Below are positions 1 to 6,133 of a stretch of 6,133 bases of DNA, piece by piece; the first letter of the stretch is position 1, and each line of letters begins with the position of its first letter. The notes under the pieces are model-generated. The model was not told where the DNA came from, searched no databases, and worked only from the letters and a program-made list of their open reading frames with translations. The translations under genes and the position numbers were made by a program. The stretch lies in the NCBI GenBank assembly GCA_003154255.1, contig PMCY01000190.1, positions 16,597 to 22,729 on the forward strand. Reading direction: 5' to 3'. This DNA is from Candidatus Aminicenantota bacterium (GTDB lineage: Bacteria; Acidobacteriota; Aminicenantia; Aminicenantales; UBA4085).

Positions 1-372
1 CCGCTCCATCATGTCCACGGTGATGCCCGGCATCATCAGGATGCGGGACTTGGCCCGGGCCGCGCCGACCATATAGCCGCGGAAGGCCTTTTCTTCGATG
101 CGGGCGTCGAGAAGGTAAGCGACGGCCGAAGCCCGCTCGGCCATTTCCTTGAACAGCCGGGTGGGGCCCTCGATCGGCCGGAGCGCCTCGGTCATGAGAT
201 ACGTCGTCGTCTCGGCCCCGGATTTCCTGGCCCAGAAGGCCAGGGCCTCTGCGATTTCCAGCTTGGGCTCGTCCGTGACCAGCAGGAAGCTCTCGCCCTT
301 CTTGAGGCGAAGCGCCTGTGTCACGGCCCGCTCCGCGGCTTTATAGAGTTTCAAGTTTCGCTTAATGGCCAT
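1..372 (-). CDS. M29-family (thermophilic-type) aminopeptidase, N-terminal part, cut by window edge
   Basis: This is the first 124 codons of a gene that runs off the left edge. The start is ATG at 372-370, giving MAIKRNLKLYKAAERAV. A GAGG ribosome binding site lies 8 bases upstream, which supports this start. Residues 24-55 (KKGE, then LLVTDEP, then a helix ending in SGAET) match the N-terminal alpha/beta domain of M29 leucyl aminopeptidases (aminopeptidase T/AmpS type). The segment ARAKSRILMMPGITVDMMER at the edge matches the family's conserved MPGIT region. M29 enzymes are cytoplasmic metallo-exopeptidases of roughly 350-400 residues that remove N-terminal amino acids from peptides. The metal-binding Glu/His/Asp residues lie in the C-terminal part, outside this window, so catalytic competence cannot be judged. 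No signal peptide is visible. The gene is separated from the upstream operon by 256 bases and is probably transcribed independently. The family call rests on remembered motif similarity. Confidence 0.75.
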   Translation of the reverse strand, partial: MAIKRNLKLYKAAERAVTQALRLKKGESFLLVTDEPKLEIAEALAFWARKSGAETTTYLMTEALRPIEGPTRLFKEMAERASAVAYLLDARIEEKAFRGYMVGAARAKSRILMMPGITVDMMER

Positions 373-541
373 GGAGGTGTCCTCTAATTGAACCAAGAAA
401 GATTGACATACTTCTGCAGGTGTTGCAAGGTGGCAGGCGGGCTGATTACGGATTTTGGGGGTCCGGAGAAGAAAGGAAATCCAAGATCGCTAAAAAAAGT
501 GGGCGGGATTAAGATGGACGGCGGTTCGGGAGACCCCGGTT

Positions 542-562
542 AAAACCCGTGCGACGGGCTTT
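542..562 (-). terminator. Possible intrinsic terminator downstream of the ppiD-like gene
   Basis: Read on the minus strand, arm AAAGCCCGT and arm ACGGGTTTT flank a CGC loop. They can form a 9-bp stem with one G-U wobble. The 3' arm ends in four U residues. The hairpin lies about 67 bases past the ppiD-like stop codon, where an operon terminator would be expected. The GC core is only five base pairs and the U tract is short and partly inside the stem, so it may be weak. The same bases overlap a tRNA-Cys-like stretch, which offers a competing explanation. Confidence 0.45.
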
Positions 563-628
563 GCAGTCCTACGCCTTAGCAAGGAAACCCGCGTGTTTAT
601 TCCCGCCCGCCCCGTCGATCCTCGCTCC

Positions 629-2560
629 TTATTTATTGGTGTCGTACTTGTTCAGGACGTCCTGGGTCGCCTGCTGGAACAAGTCGTAGCGGACCTTGAC
701 GTCCTTGTCGGCGCGCAGCTTGGCCAGGTAAGCCTGCAGGGACTGGTTTCTTTTCTGTTCCAGGAGGGTCTTGGTCTGGGTGTCCTTTTCCTTGTCGAAG
801 TCGGCCCGGTTGGCCTCCTTGCGGTCGAGGACGCGGAACAGGGCGATGCCGGTCGTAAAGTCGACGGGCTCGCTGAGCTGCTTCAGGGGCAGGCTGAAGG
901 CCAGCCTGTCGAATTCGGCGCTCTCGCCGATAACGCCCAGATATTGTTCTTTCTTATGGTCGTCGACGGTTTTGTATTCCAGCTTGTACTTCTGGGCGAT
1001 GTCTTCCCAGTTCTTTTCGGTCAGCTTGGCCCTGACTTCCTTGATCCTGGCCATGGCCAGATCCTTCTTCTTGGCCTCGGTTACGTCGTTTTTAACCTCG
1101 GCCTTGACCTCTTCATAGGATGCCGGACGGGGCGCCTCCGTCTTGCGCATTTCGACCAATCCGTATCCGCCGTACGTCGGAACCGCGGCCGAAATTTCCT
1201 TGTCCTTCAGCCGGAAGAGGGCCGCGGCGATTGAGCCGGAGGGATCGATGTTGCCGAGCGCCTGGCCTTCCTTGAGCAGGCCCGTCGATTCGGTTTTAAG
1301 GTTGGCCGCCTTGGCCGCCGCTTCGAGGCTCTTGGCTTTCTGGGCTTCCTTGGCCAGCTTCGTGACCCGCTCCTGAGCCAGCGCCCGGGCTTTCTGGTCC
1401 TGGAGCATGGTCCGGATGCGGGGTTTGGCCGCATCGAGCGGGGTGACCGAGGCCGGATCCTTCTCCGTCACCTTGAGAATGGCGATCCCGAGGTCGGATT
1501 CGACGGGATCGGAAAGCTTGCCGTTGTCCAGCTTGGCGATCGCATCCTGCTCCTTCTGGGGCAGGGTTTTCCAATCATAAAGCCCCCAGTCGCCGCCGTC
1601 CTTGGCCTTGTCATCCTTGGAAACGGCCTTGGCCAGCTTGGCGAAGTCCTCGCCGCCGCGGGCCCGGGCCAAGGCGCTTTGGGCCTCGGCCGTGACCTTG
1701 GTTTTGTCTTTGCCGGATAGGGGCAGGAAGATACGGCTGATCTTGACCTTTTCGGGGTTCTCGAACTGGGCCTTGTTGTCCGTGTAATATTTGCCGATTT
1801 CCGCTTCGCTGAGCTCGATCTCCTTCTTCAGGTCGTCGTTTTTGAGGAAGGCATAGAAGCCTTCGCGCCGCTCGGGCAGCTTGTAGCCGTCCTTGTGGCC
1901 CTCAAACCAGGCTTTGATCTCGGCTTCGTCCGGCTCTTTATCCAAAGTGAGCTTGGACTTTTCCAGGGCCAGATATTCGATCTTGGCCGAGTCCTTAGTC
2001 TTGCGATAGGTGTCCCAGACTTCGTCCGCTGTGACGACACTGCCGGCCGTCAGGGCCTGGACGGTCTTGGTCAGGATGATCTCCTGGCGCATTTCCTCCT
2101 CGAACTGGCTGACGCTGATGTGGTTGTAGCCGAGGACCCGGCGGTACTCTTCGTAGCCGACGAACTGTCCTTCCCGCTGCAAACCGGGCAGGTTGACGAC
2201 GCGGTCCTTGACCTCGGCGTCCGAGGCGGTGATGCCCAGGTCCTTGGCCAGGCCGAAGATGAGCTGCTGCTCGACGAGCTGCTCCAGGACCTGTTGGGGC
2301 AGGTTGAGCTGCTCGATGAGGTTGCGGTTGATTTCCTTCATCTCCCGGCGCAGGGATTCGACCCGGTTGCGCAGGCTTGTGGTGTACATGTCGACGGTGA
2401 CTTTGGAGCCGCTCATCTGGACCAGGGCTCCGGAGGTCAGGCCTTTGCTCAGCTGGCCAGAACCGCCCCAGATGACGAATATGGAAATGATAAATGTGGC
2501 CACGACGATCCACATGACCCATTTCAGCGATTTGACGTTCTTGCGCATGGTTTTCAGCAT
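629..2560 (-). CDS. ppiD: PpiD/SurA-like membrane-anchored periplasmic foldase (parvulin-family)
   Basis: The protein has 643 residues, close to E. coli PpiD (about 620). Residues 1-12 are basic and residues 13-31 form one transmembrane helix (WVMWIVVATFIISIFVIW), giving an N-in anchor with the rest outside the cytoplasm. Residues about 35-190 resemble the SurA/PpiD N-terminal chaperone domain (QVLEQLVEQQLIFGLAKDLGI). Residues about 270-365 form a parvulin (PPIC) domain with the GGDWGLYDW motif. Arg276 and Ala360 stand where parvulins usually have their two active-site histidines, so isomerase activity is doubtful and a chaperone or holdase role at the translocon exit is more likely. Two further partial parvulin-like segments occur around 435-475 and 540-585. 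The middle and C-terminal parts are rich in Lys and Glu and probably helical. The start has GAGG 7 bases upstream, and the gene begins 18 bases after the HIT stop, so it belongs to the same operon. A more general SurA_N/PPIC protein name would also fit. Confidence 0.9.
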   Translation of the reverse strand: MLKTMRKNVKSLKWVMWIVVATFIISIFVIWGGSGQLSKGLTSGALVQMSGSKVTVDMYTTSLRNRVESLRREMKEINRNLIEQLNLPQQVLEQLVEQQLIFGLAKDLGITASDAEVKDRVVNLPGLQREGQFVGYEEYRRVLGYNHISVSQFEEEMRQEIILTKTVQALTAGSVVTADEVWDTYRKTKDSAKIEYLALEKSKLTLDKEPDEAEIKAWFEGHKDGYKLPERREGFYAFLKNDDLKKEIELSEAEIGKYYTDNKAQFENPEKVKISRIFLPLSGKDKTKVTAEAQSALARARGGEDFAKLAKAVSKDDKAKDGGDWGLYDWKTLPQKEQDAIAKLDNGKLSDPVESDLGIAILKVTEKDPASVTPLDAAKPRIRTMLQDQKARALAQERVTKLAKEAQKAKSLEAAAKAANLKTESTGLLKEGQALGNIDPSGSIAAALFRLKDKEISAAVPTYGGYGLVEMRKTEAPRPASYEEVKAEVKNDVTEAKKKDLAMARIKEVRAKLTEKNWEDIAQKYKLEYKTVDDHKKEQYLGVIGESAEFDRLAFSLPLKQLSEPVDFTTGIALFRVLDRKEANRADFDKEKDTQTKTLLEQKRNQSLQAYLAKLRADKDVKVRYDLFQQATQDVLNKYDTNK

Positions 2561-2578
2561 GATGGTACCTCGAGGGGA

Positions 2579-3088
2579 TTAGGTTGACCGGCGGTCGCGG
2601 GGACGGCGGTCCCGGAAGAGGGGGCGCAGGCGGGCCCAGGTCGTATCCAGGTCCTCCATGACGACCTTGGTCCGGCCGACGATGGGCATGAAATTGGAGT
2701 CGCCCGTCCAGCGGGGCACGACATGGAGATGGAAATGATCGGCCACGCCGGCGCCGGCGCTCTGGCCCAGGTTCATGCCCGCGTTGAAGCCGGCCGGATG
2801 GTAGGCCGCAGTGAGAGCTTTGAGGCTCCGCTGCAGCAGCTCGGCCATCTCGGCGGTTAGGTCACGGGGAGCTCGAGAGAAATCAGCCAGGTGCCGGTAC
2901 GGGGCGATCATCAAATGGCCGGGCAGATAGGGGTATTTGTTGAGAAGGACGAAAGCGCTTCGGCCACGGTGGAGGATATGGACCTTCCCATCGTCCTTGA
3001 CCCGGGCCGCCCGGCAGAATACGCAACCCGTTTGGGCGCCCACGCTCCTCACGTAGGCCTCTCTCCAGGGCGCCGCGATGTATCTCAT
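2579..3088 (-). CDS. HIT-domain protein, Ap4A phosphorylase/hydrolase-like
   Basis: The protein has 169 residues. The histidine-triad motif is HFHLHVVP, with His118, His120 and His122; the middle histidine is the expected nucleophile that takes up the nucleotide alpha-phosphate. Cys22 and Cys25 (GCVFC) probably bind zinc with His66 and His118, as in zinc-containing HIT proteins. The opening MRYIAAPWREAYV is typical of the bacterial Ap4A phosphorylase-like branch and supports the chosen start. Family members cleave dinucleoside polyphosphates or other nucleotide conjugates in the cytoplasm; the substrate here cannot be read from sequence. The ATG overlaps the upstream HU/IHF stop as ATGA. The only good purine-rich site (AAGGAG) is 14 bases away, so reinitiation after the upstream gene is likely. 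The C-terminus is arginine-rich (RDRRPRDRRST) and probably disordered. Confidence 0.94.
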   Translation of the reverse strand: MRYIAAPWREAYVRSVGAQTGCVFCRAARVKDDGKVHILHRGRSAFVLLNKYPYLPGHLMIAPYRHLADFSRAPRDLTAEMAELLQRSLKALTAAYHPAGFNAGMNLGQSAGAGVADHFHLHVVPRWTGDSNFMPIVGRTKVVMEDLDTTWARLRPLFRDRRPRDRRST

Positions 3089-3363
3089 TCCTTGTTGATC
3101 AGCTCCTTGAGGAGCTTGCTCGGTTTGAAGTAGAGAACTTTCTTGGGCGGCACCTGGACGGGATCGCCGGTGCGGGGATTGCGGCCGGAGCGGGACGGGC
3201 GGTGGCGGAAGCGGAAGCTGCCGAAGCCGCGGACCTCGATCTCTTCCCCTTTTAGAATGGCGTCCTTGATGGTGTCAAAGAAAAGATTGACGCCCGTCTC
3301 CGCCTCCTGCTTGGGGACATTGAGCTCCTTGCTGATCTTGTTGATCAGGTCGGCCTTAATCAT
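3085..3363 (-). CDS. HU/IHF-family DNA-binding protein
   Basis: The protein has 92 residues, the usual HU/IHF size. It starts MIKADLINKI, and residues 46-66 hold the family signature: GFGSF, then the DNA-binding arm with RNPRTG, including the intercalating Pro63. It would act as a dimer that bends DNA and compacts the nucleoid. An in-frame ATG six codons upstream (3381) lies inside the GAGGAGGAG Shine-Dalgarno sequence (3371-3379), which is 7 bases from the ATG at 3363. The downstream start is therefore the right one, and it matches the family N-terminus. The start overlaps the rpsA stop by 8 bases, implying translational coupling. Position after rpsA and details such as GEEIEVRGFGSF, RTGD and FKP recall IHF-beta, whose gene follows rpsA in gamma-proteobacteria. 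No partner subunit is visible, so HU versus IHF is left open. Confidence 0.96.
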   Translation of the reverse strand: MIKADLINKISKELNVPKQEAETGVNLFFDTIKDAILKGEEIEVRGFGSFRFRHRPSRSGRNPRTGDPVQVPPKKVLYFKPSKLLKELINKE

Positions 3364-5176
3364 CGGATTTCTCCTCCTCATTCACGGGAGCGATCAGGGC
3401 CACGGCCTCGATCGTGGCGAGGGCCTCGATCGGGGCGGCCGTCTCGGCCGGGACGAGGGCCTCGACCGGGGGGGTGTTCTTTTTGTTCAGTTGCTCGCGG
3501 ATCAGGTCGCCGAAAGTCAGCCGGTCACCCTGGTTGTCCTGGTAGCGCTGGTATTCCTGCCGCTGTAGGTCCATGAGGGCCTGGCGGAAGCTGAGGCTGA
3601 TCTTTTTATCCTTGGCATTGAGCTTGATGATCTTGGCCTGCTTCTCCTCGCCGACCTTGACCACATCGGCCGGGTTCTCGACCTTGTGCTCGTCGATCTC
3701 GGAATTGAAGACGACGCCCTCGATGCCCGGCAGGATCTCGACGAAGACGCCGAATTCGGCGATGCGGACGATCTTGACGTTGAGGATGTCGCCCAGCTTC
3801 TGGCGGTTGAAGAATTCCTCCCAGATGTCGCCACCGAGCTGCTTGATGCCCAGGGAGACCTTCTGACGGTCGACGTCGATGCCCAGAACGACGGCCTCGG
3901 CCTCCTGCCCGACCTTGAGCTTGGACGAGGGGTGCTTGATCTTTTCCCAGGAGATGTCGGAGATATGGATCAGTCCCTCGATGCCCGGCTCGACCTCGAG
4001 AAAGGCCCCGAAATCGGTGATGCTGGTAATCTTGCCCTTGATGTGCGAGCCGATCGGATAGGTGGCTTTGAACGCCTCCAAGGGGTGCGGGGAGGCCTGC
4101 TTGAGGCCCAGGCTGATGCGCTTGGACGTGGGGTTCACTTCGAGGATGCTGACCGTGACTTCCTCGCCGATCTTGAGGAGCTTCTTGGGGTGGATCATCT
4201 TGCGTGACCAGGTCAGGTCGGAGATGTGGATCAGCCCCTCGACGCCCTTCTCCAACTCGACGAAGGCGCCGAAGTCGGTCAGCGAGGTGACCTTGCCGGT
4301 CCGCTTTTCGCCGGCCTTGTACTTGGCGGCGATGTCCGTCCAGGGATCGGGGGTCAGCTGTTTCAAGCCCAGGCTGATCTTCTCGTCCTTCTCGTTGAAA
4401 TCGAGGACGACCACTTCGATGTCCTGGCCGGCCTGAAGCACTTCCTGGGGATGGCCGATTTTGCCCCAGGTCAGGTCCGAAACGTGGAGGAGGCCTTCGA
4501 CCCCGCCGATGTCGACGAAGGCCCCGAAGCTGGTCAGGGAGCGGACGTGGCCGGGGAGCTTCTGACCCTTCTCGATCGTGCCGAAGACCCGCCGTTTCTT
4601 CTTTTCCCGCTCATCCGCCAGGACGATCTTGCGGGAGACGACGGCGTTCTCGGTCTTGCGGTCGAAGCGGATGATCTTGAACTTGCCCGTTTCTCCGATG
4701 AGCGTCTCGGGGTTCTTGACCGGACGCATGTCGGCGTGCGAATCGGGCATGAAGGCGATGATGCCGACGTCGACATTGTATCCCCCGCGGGCTCGCGCGA
4801 CGATCTTGCCGCTGACGAAGGAGCCTTGGGCGGCGGCTTTGTCCAGGGCTTCCAGGGCCTTCTCGGCGTCGGCTTTCTTCTTGGACAGGATGAAGTGGCC
4901 TTCCTTGTGGTCGGTCCGCTCCAAGGTGGCCTCGATCTCGTCGCCGGCCTTGGGCAGGACGGCGTCGGGTCCCTGGCCGAACTCCTCCAGGGGGATCATC
5001 CCCTCGGATTTCATGCCGATGTCGACGAGGACGTGGCTGGCGGCGATCTTGATGACCCGGCCTTTGACGATCGCGCCGGGCGAGACCTCTTTCTGGCTGA
5101 ACTGGTACTTGTCCAGCAGGTTCTCGTAGTCCTCCATGGACATCTTCTCGTTGTTCGCTTTGTTCGTGTCGGTCAT
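3356..5176 (-). CDS. rpsA: 30S ribosomal protein S1, six S1 domains
   Basis: The protein has 606 residues, longer than E. coli S1 (557). Six S1 (OB-fold) domains are readable at about 33-101, 117-184, 205-273, 290-360, 377-446 and 462-531. Domains 3-5 are the clearest, each with SFGAF or DFGAF, GVEGL or GIEGL, H(V/I)SD and a closing ISLG or VSLG. In the known family the first two, more divergent domains dock on the ribosome near S2, and domains 3-6 bind mRNA to help initiation on structured or SD-poor messages. After domain 6 comes a tail (about 550-606) with an 18-bp/6-residue repeat rich in Ala, Val and Glu, and an acidic end. The start ATG overlaps the ispH stop as ATGA. AAGGAG lies 11 bases upstream, a little far. 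In enterobacteria S1 represses its own translation; nothing here shows that directly. It is followed, with 8 bases of overlap, by the HU/IHF gene. Confidence 0.97.
   Translation of the reverse strand: MTDTNKANNEKMSMEDYENLLDKYQFSQKEVSPGAIVKGRVIKIAASHVLVDIGMKSEGMIPLEEFGQGPDAVLPKAGDEIEATLERTDHKEGHFILSKKKADAEKALEALDKAAAQGSFVSGKIVARARGGYNVDVGIIAFMPDSHADMRPVKNPETLIGETGKFKIIRFDRKTENAVVSRKIVLADEREKKKRRVFGTIEKGQKLPGHVRSLTSFGAFVDIGGVEGLLHVSDLTWGKIGHPQEVLQAGQDIEVVVLDFNEKDEKISLGLKQLTPDPWTDIAAKYKAGEKRTGKVTSLTDFGAFVELEKGVEGLIHISDLTWSRKMIHPKKLLKIGEEVTVSILEVNPTSKRISLGLKQASPHPLEAFKATYPIGSHIKGKITSITDFGAFLEVEPGIEGLIHISDISWEKIKHPSSKLKVGQEAEAVVLGIDVDRQKVSLGIKQLGGDIWEEFFNRQKLGDILNVKIVRIAEFGVFVEILPGIEGVVFNSEIDEHKVENPADVVKVGEEKQAKIIKLNAKDKKISLSFRQALMDLQRQEYQRYQDNQGDRLTFGDLIREQLNKKNTPPVEALVPAETAAPIEALATIEAVALIAPVNEEEKSDD
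3371..3379 (-). promoter_or_regulatory. Shine-Dalgarno site that fixes the HU/IHF start
   Basis: On the minus strand the sequence is GAGGAGGAG, 7 bases before the ATG at 3363. It lies inside the last codons of rpsA (Glu-Glu-Glu region). An upstream in-frame ATG at 3381-3379 falls within or before this site and so has no usable spacing to it. This makes 3363 the start and gives the HU/IHF gene its own strong ribosome entry besides coupling to rpsA. Confidence 0.85.
3395..3466 (-). repeat. Degenerate 18-bp tandem repeat in the rpsA tail
   Basis: The plus strand has GGCCTCGATCG at 3404 and 3422 and GGCCTCGACCG at 3458, so copies sit 18 and 36 bases apart. A more diverged unit occupies the place in between (about 3440). 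In the S1 frame this is four hexapeptide units covering residues 571-594, of the form (V/I)EAL(V/A)x, for example VEALVP and IEALAT. The in-frame length keeps the protein open. Replication slippage in a low-constraint tail is the simplest origin. Confidence 0.75.
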
Positions 5177-6045
5177 GGGACTCGAATCTCCTTACGGGTT
5201 GAATTGTGTTCGAAGGCCTGTTCGATCGTGCGGACAGCGTCTTCGATCGCCTCGGGCGGAGTGGAAGCTCCCCCCGAGATCCCTATGGTGGATGCTCCGC
5301 GGAGCATGGCGGGCTTGATTTGGCCGGCGTTCTCGATGAAATAGGTCCGGCGCAGGATGCGTTTGGAAATCTCGTACAGCTTGCGGGTGTTGGAGCTGGA
5401 GGCCCCGCCGACGATGAAGAGCACGTCGACCTGGGCGGCCAGTTCCGACGTGGCCCGCTGGCGGGTCTGGGTCGAGCGGCAGATGGTGTTGAAGGCGCAG
5501 AGTTCCCCGGTCCGTCGGAGGAGGGCCCCGACGACCTTCTCGAAAAGGACCATGTCCTGAGTCGACTGGGCCAGGACGGCCCGTTTTTTGCGCACGGGAA
5601 GCTGCGCGGCCTGGGCTTCGTTTTCAATGATATGGCCGAAGCCGCGGCTGTGGCCGATGAGGCCGCGGATCTCCGGGTGATTGGGGTCGCCGACAATGAT
5701 GATCTCCTGCTTGGCCCGGGCCAGGCGGGCGACGAGATCCTGGATGCGGGTGACGATGGGGCAGGTGGCGTCGACGACGTCGATCTTGCGCCGCTTCAGG
5801 GCCCGGGTCATGTCCGGCGAGACGCCGTGGCTGCGGATAATGACCGTGCCGCCGCGGACTTCGGAGATGTCGGCTACGGAGTCGATGCCCTTTTCGCGCA
5901 GATCGGTGATGACCTGGGGATTATGAATGATATCGCCCAGGGAAACGACCCGTCCGCCGCGTTTGCGACGTGTTTCCTTGGCCAGAGTCAGGGCGCGTTT
6001 GACTCCGTAGCACAATCCTGCGTTTGGGGCGACTATGATTTTCAT
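5173..6045 (-). CDS. ispH: 4-hydroxy-3-methylbut-2-enyl diphosphate reductase
   Basis: The protein has 290 residues, slightly shorter than E. coli IspH (316). It catalyses the last step of the MEP pathway, reducing HMBPP to IPP and DMAPP with an iron-sulfur cluster, in the cytoplasm. The three cluster cysteines are present: Cys12 (GLCYGVKRA), Cys95 (DATCP) and Cys189 (NTICRSTQTRQ). Substrate-binding residues are also in place: His41 (HNP), His73 (RSHGV), His123 and the catalytic Glu125 (PNHPE), Thr162 (QSTQ), Ser217-Ser218-Asn219 (GGASSSNT) and Ser261 (GGASTP). All expected elements are intact, so it should be active. The start ATG at 6045 gives the standard family N-terminus MKIIVAPNAGLCYGV. 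No Shine-Dalgarno sequence is visible before it. It is the first gene of the operon, and its stop overlaps the rpsA start. In some Clostridia IspH and S1 are fused; here they are separate but overlapping. Confidence 0.98.
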   Translation of the reverse strand: MKIIVAPNAGLCYGVKRALTLAKETRRKRGGRVVSLGDIIHNPQVITDLREKGIDSVADISEVRGGTVIIRSHGVSPDMTRALKRRKIDVVDATCPIVTRIQDLVARLARAKQEIIIVGDPNHPEIRGLIGHSRGFGHIIENEAQAAQLPVRKKRAVLAQSTQDMVLFEKVVGALLRRTGELCAFNTICRSTQTRQRATSELAAQVDVLFIVGGASSSNTRKLYEISKRILRRTYFIENAGQIKPAMLRGASTIGISGGASTPPEAIEDAVRTIEQAFEHNSTRKEIRVP

Positions 6046-6066
6046 TTTTTGGGAAAACGATGCTTT

Positions 6067-6095
6067 ATCCTATACAAACCTTTTTTGTTTGTCAA
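6067..6095 (-). promoter_or_regulatory. Sigma70-like promoter of the ispH-rpsA operon
   Basis: On the minus strand a perfect -35 box TTGACA (6095-6090) is followed by 17 bases and then TAGGAT (6072-6067), a 4-of-6 match to TATAAT. The spacer contains a run of six A residues. Transcription would start near 6060, leaving a leader of about 15 bases before the ispH ATG. The surrounding 6046-6120 stretch is much more AT-rich than the genes, as expected for a promoter. An alternative -10, TATAGG (6074-6069), would have a 15-base spacer and is less likely. Confidence 0.7.
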
Positions 6096-6133
6096 TGCTA
6101 AATAGTGTTGGAAAATGAACTTACGGGCGCCCA

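Noticed and set aside
373..430. Minus-strand promoter for the aminopeptidase gene
   Set aside because: TTGCAA (428-423) is followed by TATGTC after only 12 bases, and by poor hexamers at 16-18 bases. A promoter is likely in this gap but I cannot place it.
403..431. Plus-strand TTGACA upstream of the aminopeptidase as a promoter
   Set aside because: At 17-bp spacing the -10 would be CAAGGT, matching only 2 of 6 positions, and no plus-strand gene follows.
492..498. Run of seven A (seven T on the minus strand) as a second terminator tail
   Set aside because: No GC-rich hairpin lies directly before the T run on the minus strand; the nearest stem (CGGG/CCCG) is too far away and only 4 bp.
593..1234. 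Long plus-strand open frames opposite the ppiD-like gene, here and at 1895-2587
   Set aside because: They are antisense to a well-supported gene in GC-rich DNA. Their proteins are low-complexity mirror images of its codons, with no recognisable domain.
3364..3381. Upstream ATG giving a 98-residue HU/IHF protein (extra MRRRNP)
   Set aside because: The codon overlaps the Shine-Dalgarno sequence of the downstream ATG, and the extra residues are absent from the family's normal N-terminus.
4226..5344. 372-codon plus-strand frame opposite rpsA and ispH, and a similar 299-codon frame at 5206-6105
   Set aside because: They run antisense across genes with unmistakable S1 and IspH motifs. Their Asp/Gly/Leu/Val-rich composition is the usual shadow of GC-rich coding DNA.

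Overview
The window carries six protein-coding genes, all on the minus strand, so transcription runs from high to low coordinates. No whole-genome clue identifies the organism. The DNA is GC-rich, and the proteins are bacterial housekeeping types. An MEP-pathway IspH sits beside ribosomal protein S1, followed by an HU/IHF-family protein, a HIT protein and a PpiD-like membrane foldase. An M29-type aminopeptidase follows. This suggests a free-living Gram-negative-like bacterium. Acidobacteriota or Aminicenantes relatives are a reasonable guess, but that is inference from general flavour, not from a marker.

Layout in transcription order. A sigma70-like promoter (about 6067-6095) precedes ispH (6045-5173). 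The rpsA gene (5176-3356) overlaps ispH by 4 bases. The HU/IHF gene (3363-3085) overlaps rpsA by 8 bases. The HIT gene (3088-2579) overlaps the HU gene by 4 bases. The ppiD-like gene (2560-629) starts 18 bases after the HIT stop. The overlaps make this very probably one operon with translational coupling. A 256-base gap (373-628) follows, with a possible intrinsic terminator at 542-562 and a stretch resembling part of tRNA-Cys. Last is the N-terminal third of an M29-family aminopeptidase (372-1), cut by the window edge.

The operon joins isoprenoid precursor synthesis (IspH), translation initiation (S1), nucleoid structure (HU/IHF), nucleotide or dinucleotide hydrolysis (HIT) and envelope protein folding (PpiD). 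These are growth-linked functions, not one pathway. The ispH-rpsA and rpsA-IHF adjacencies are both known from other bacteria.

I see no mobile element, CRISPR array, phage gene or defence system, and nothing that looks like a new system. The points most worth a second look are three. The PpiD-like protein lacks both parvulin active-site histidines. The S1 tail contains an 18-bp tandem repeat. The 373-628 gap contains the tRNA-Cys-like stretch.
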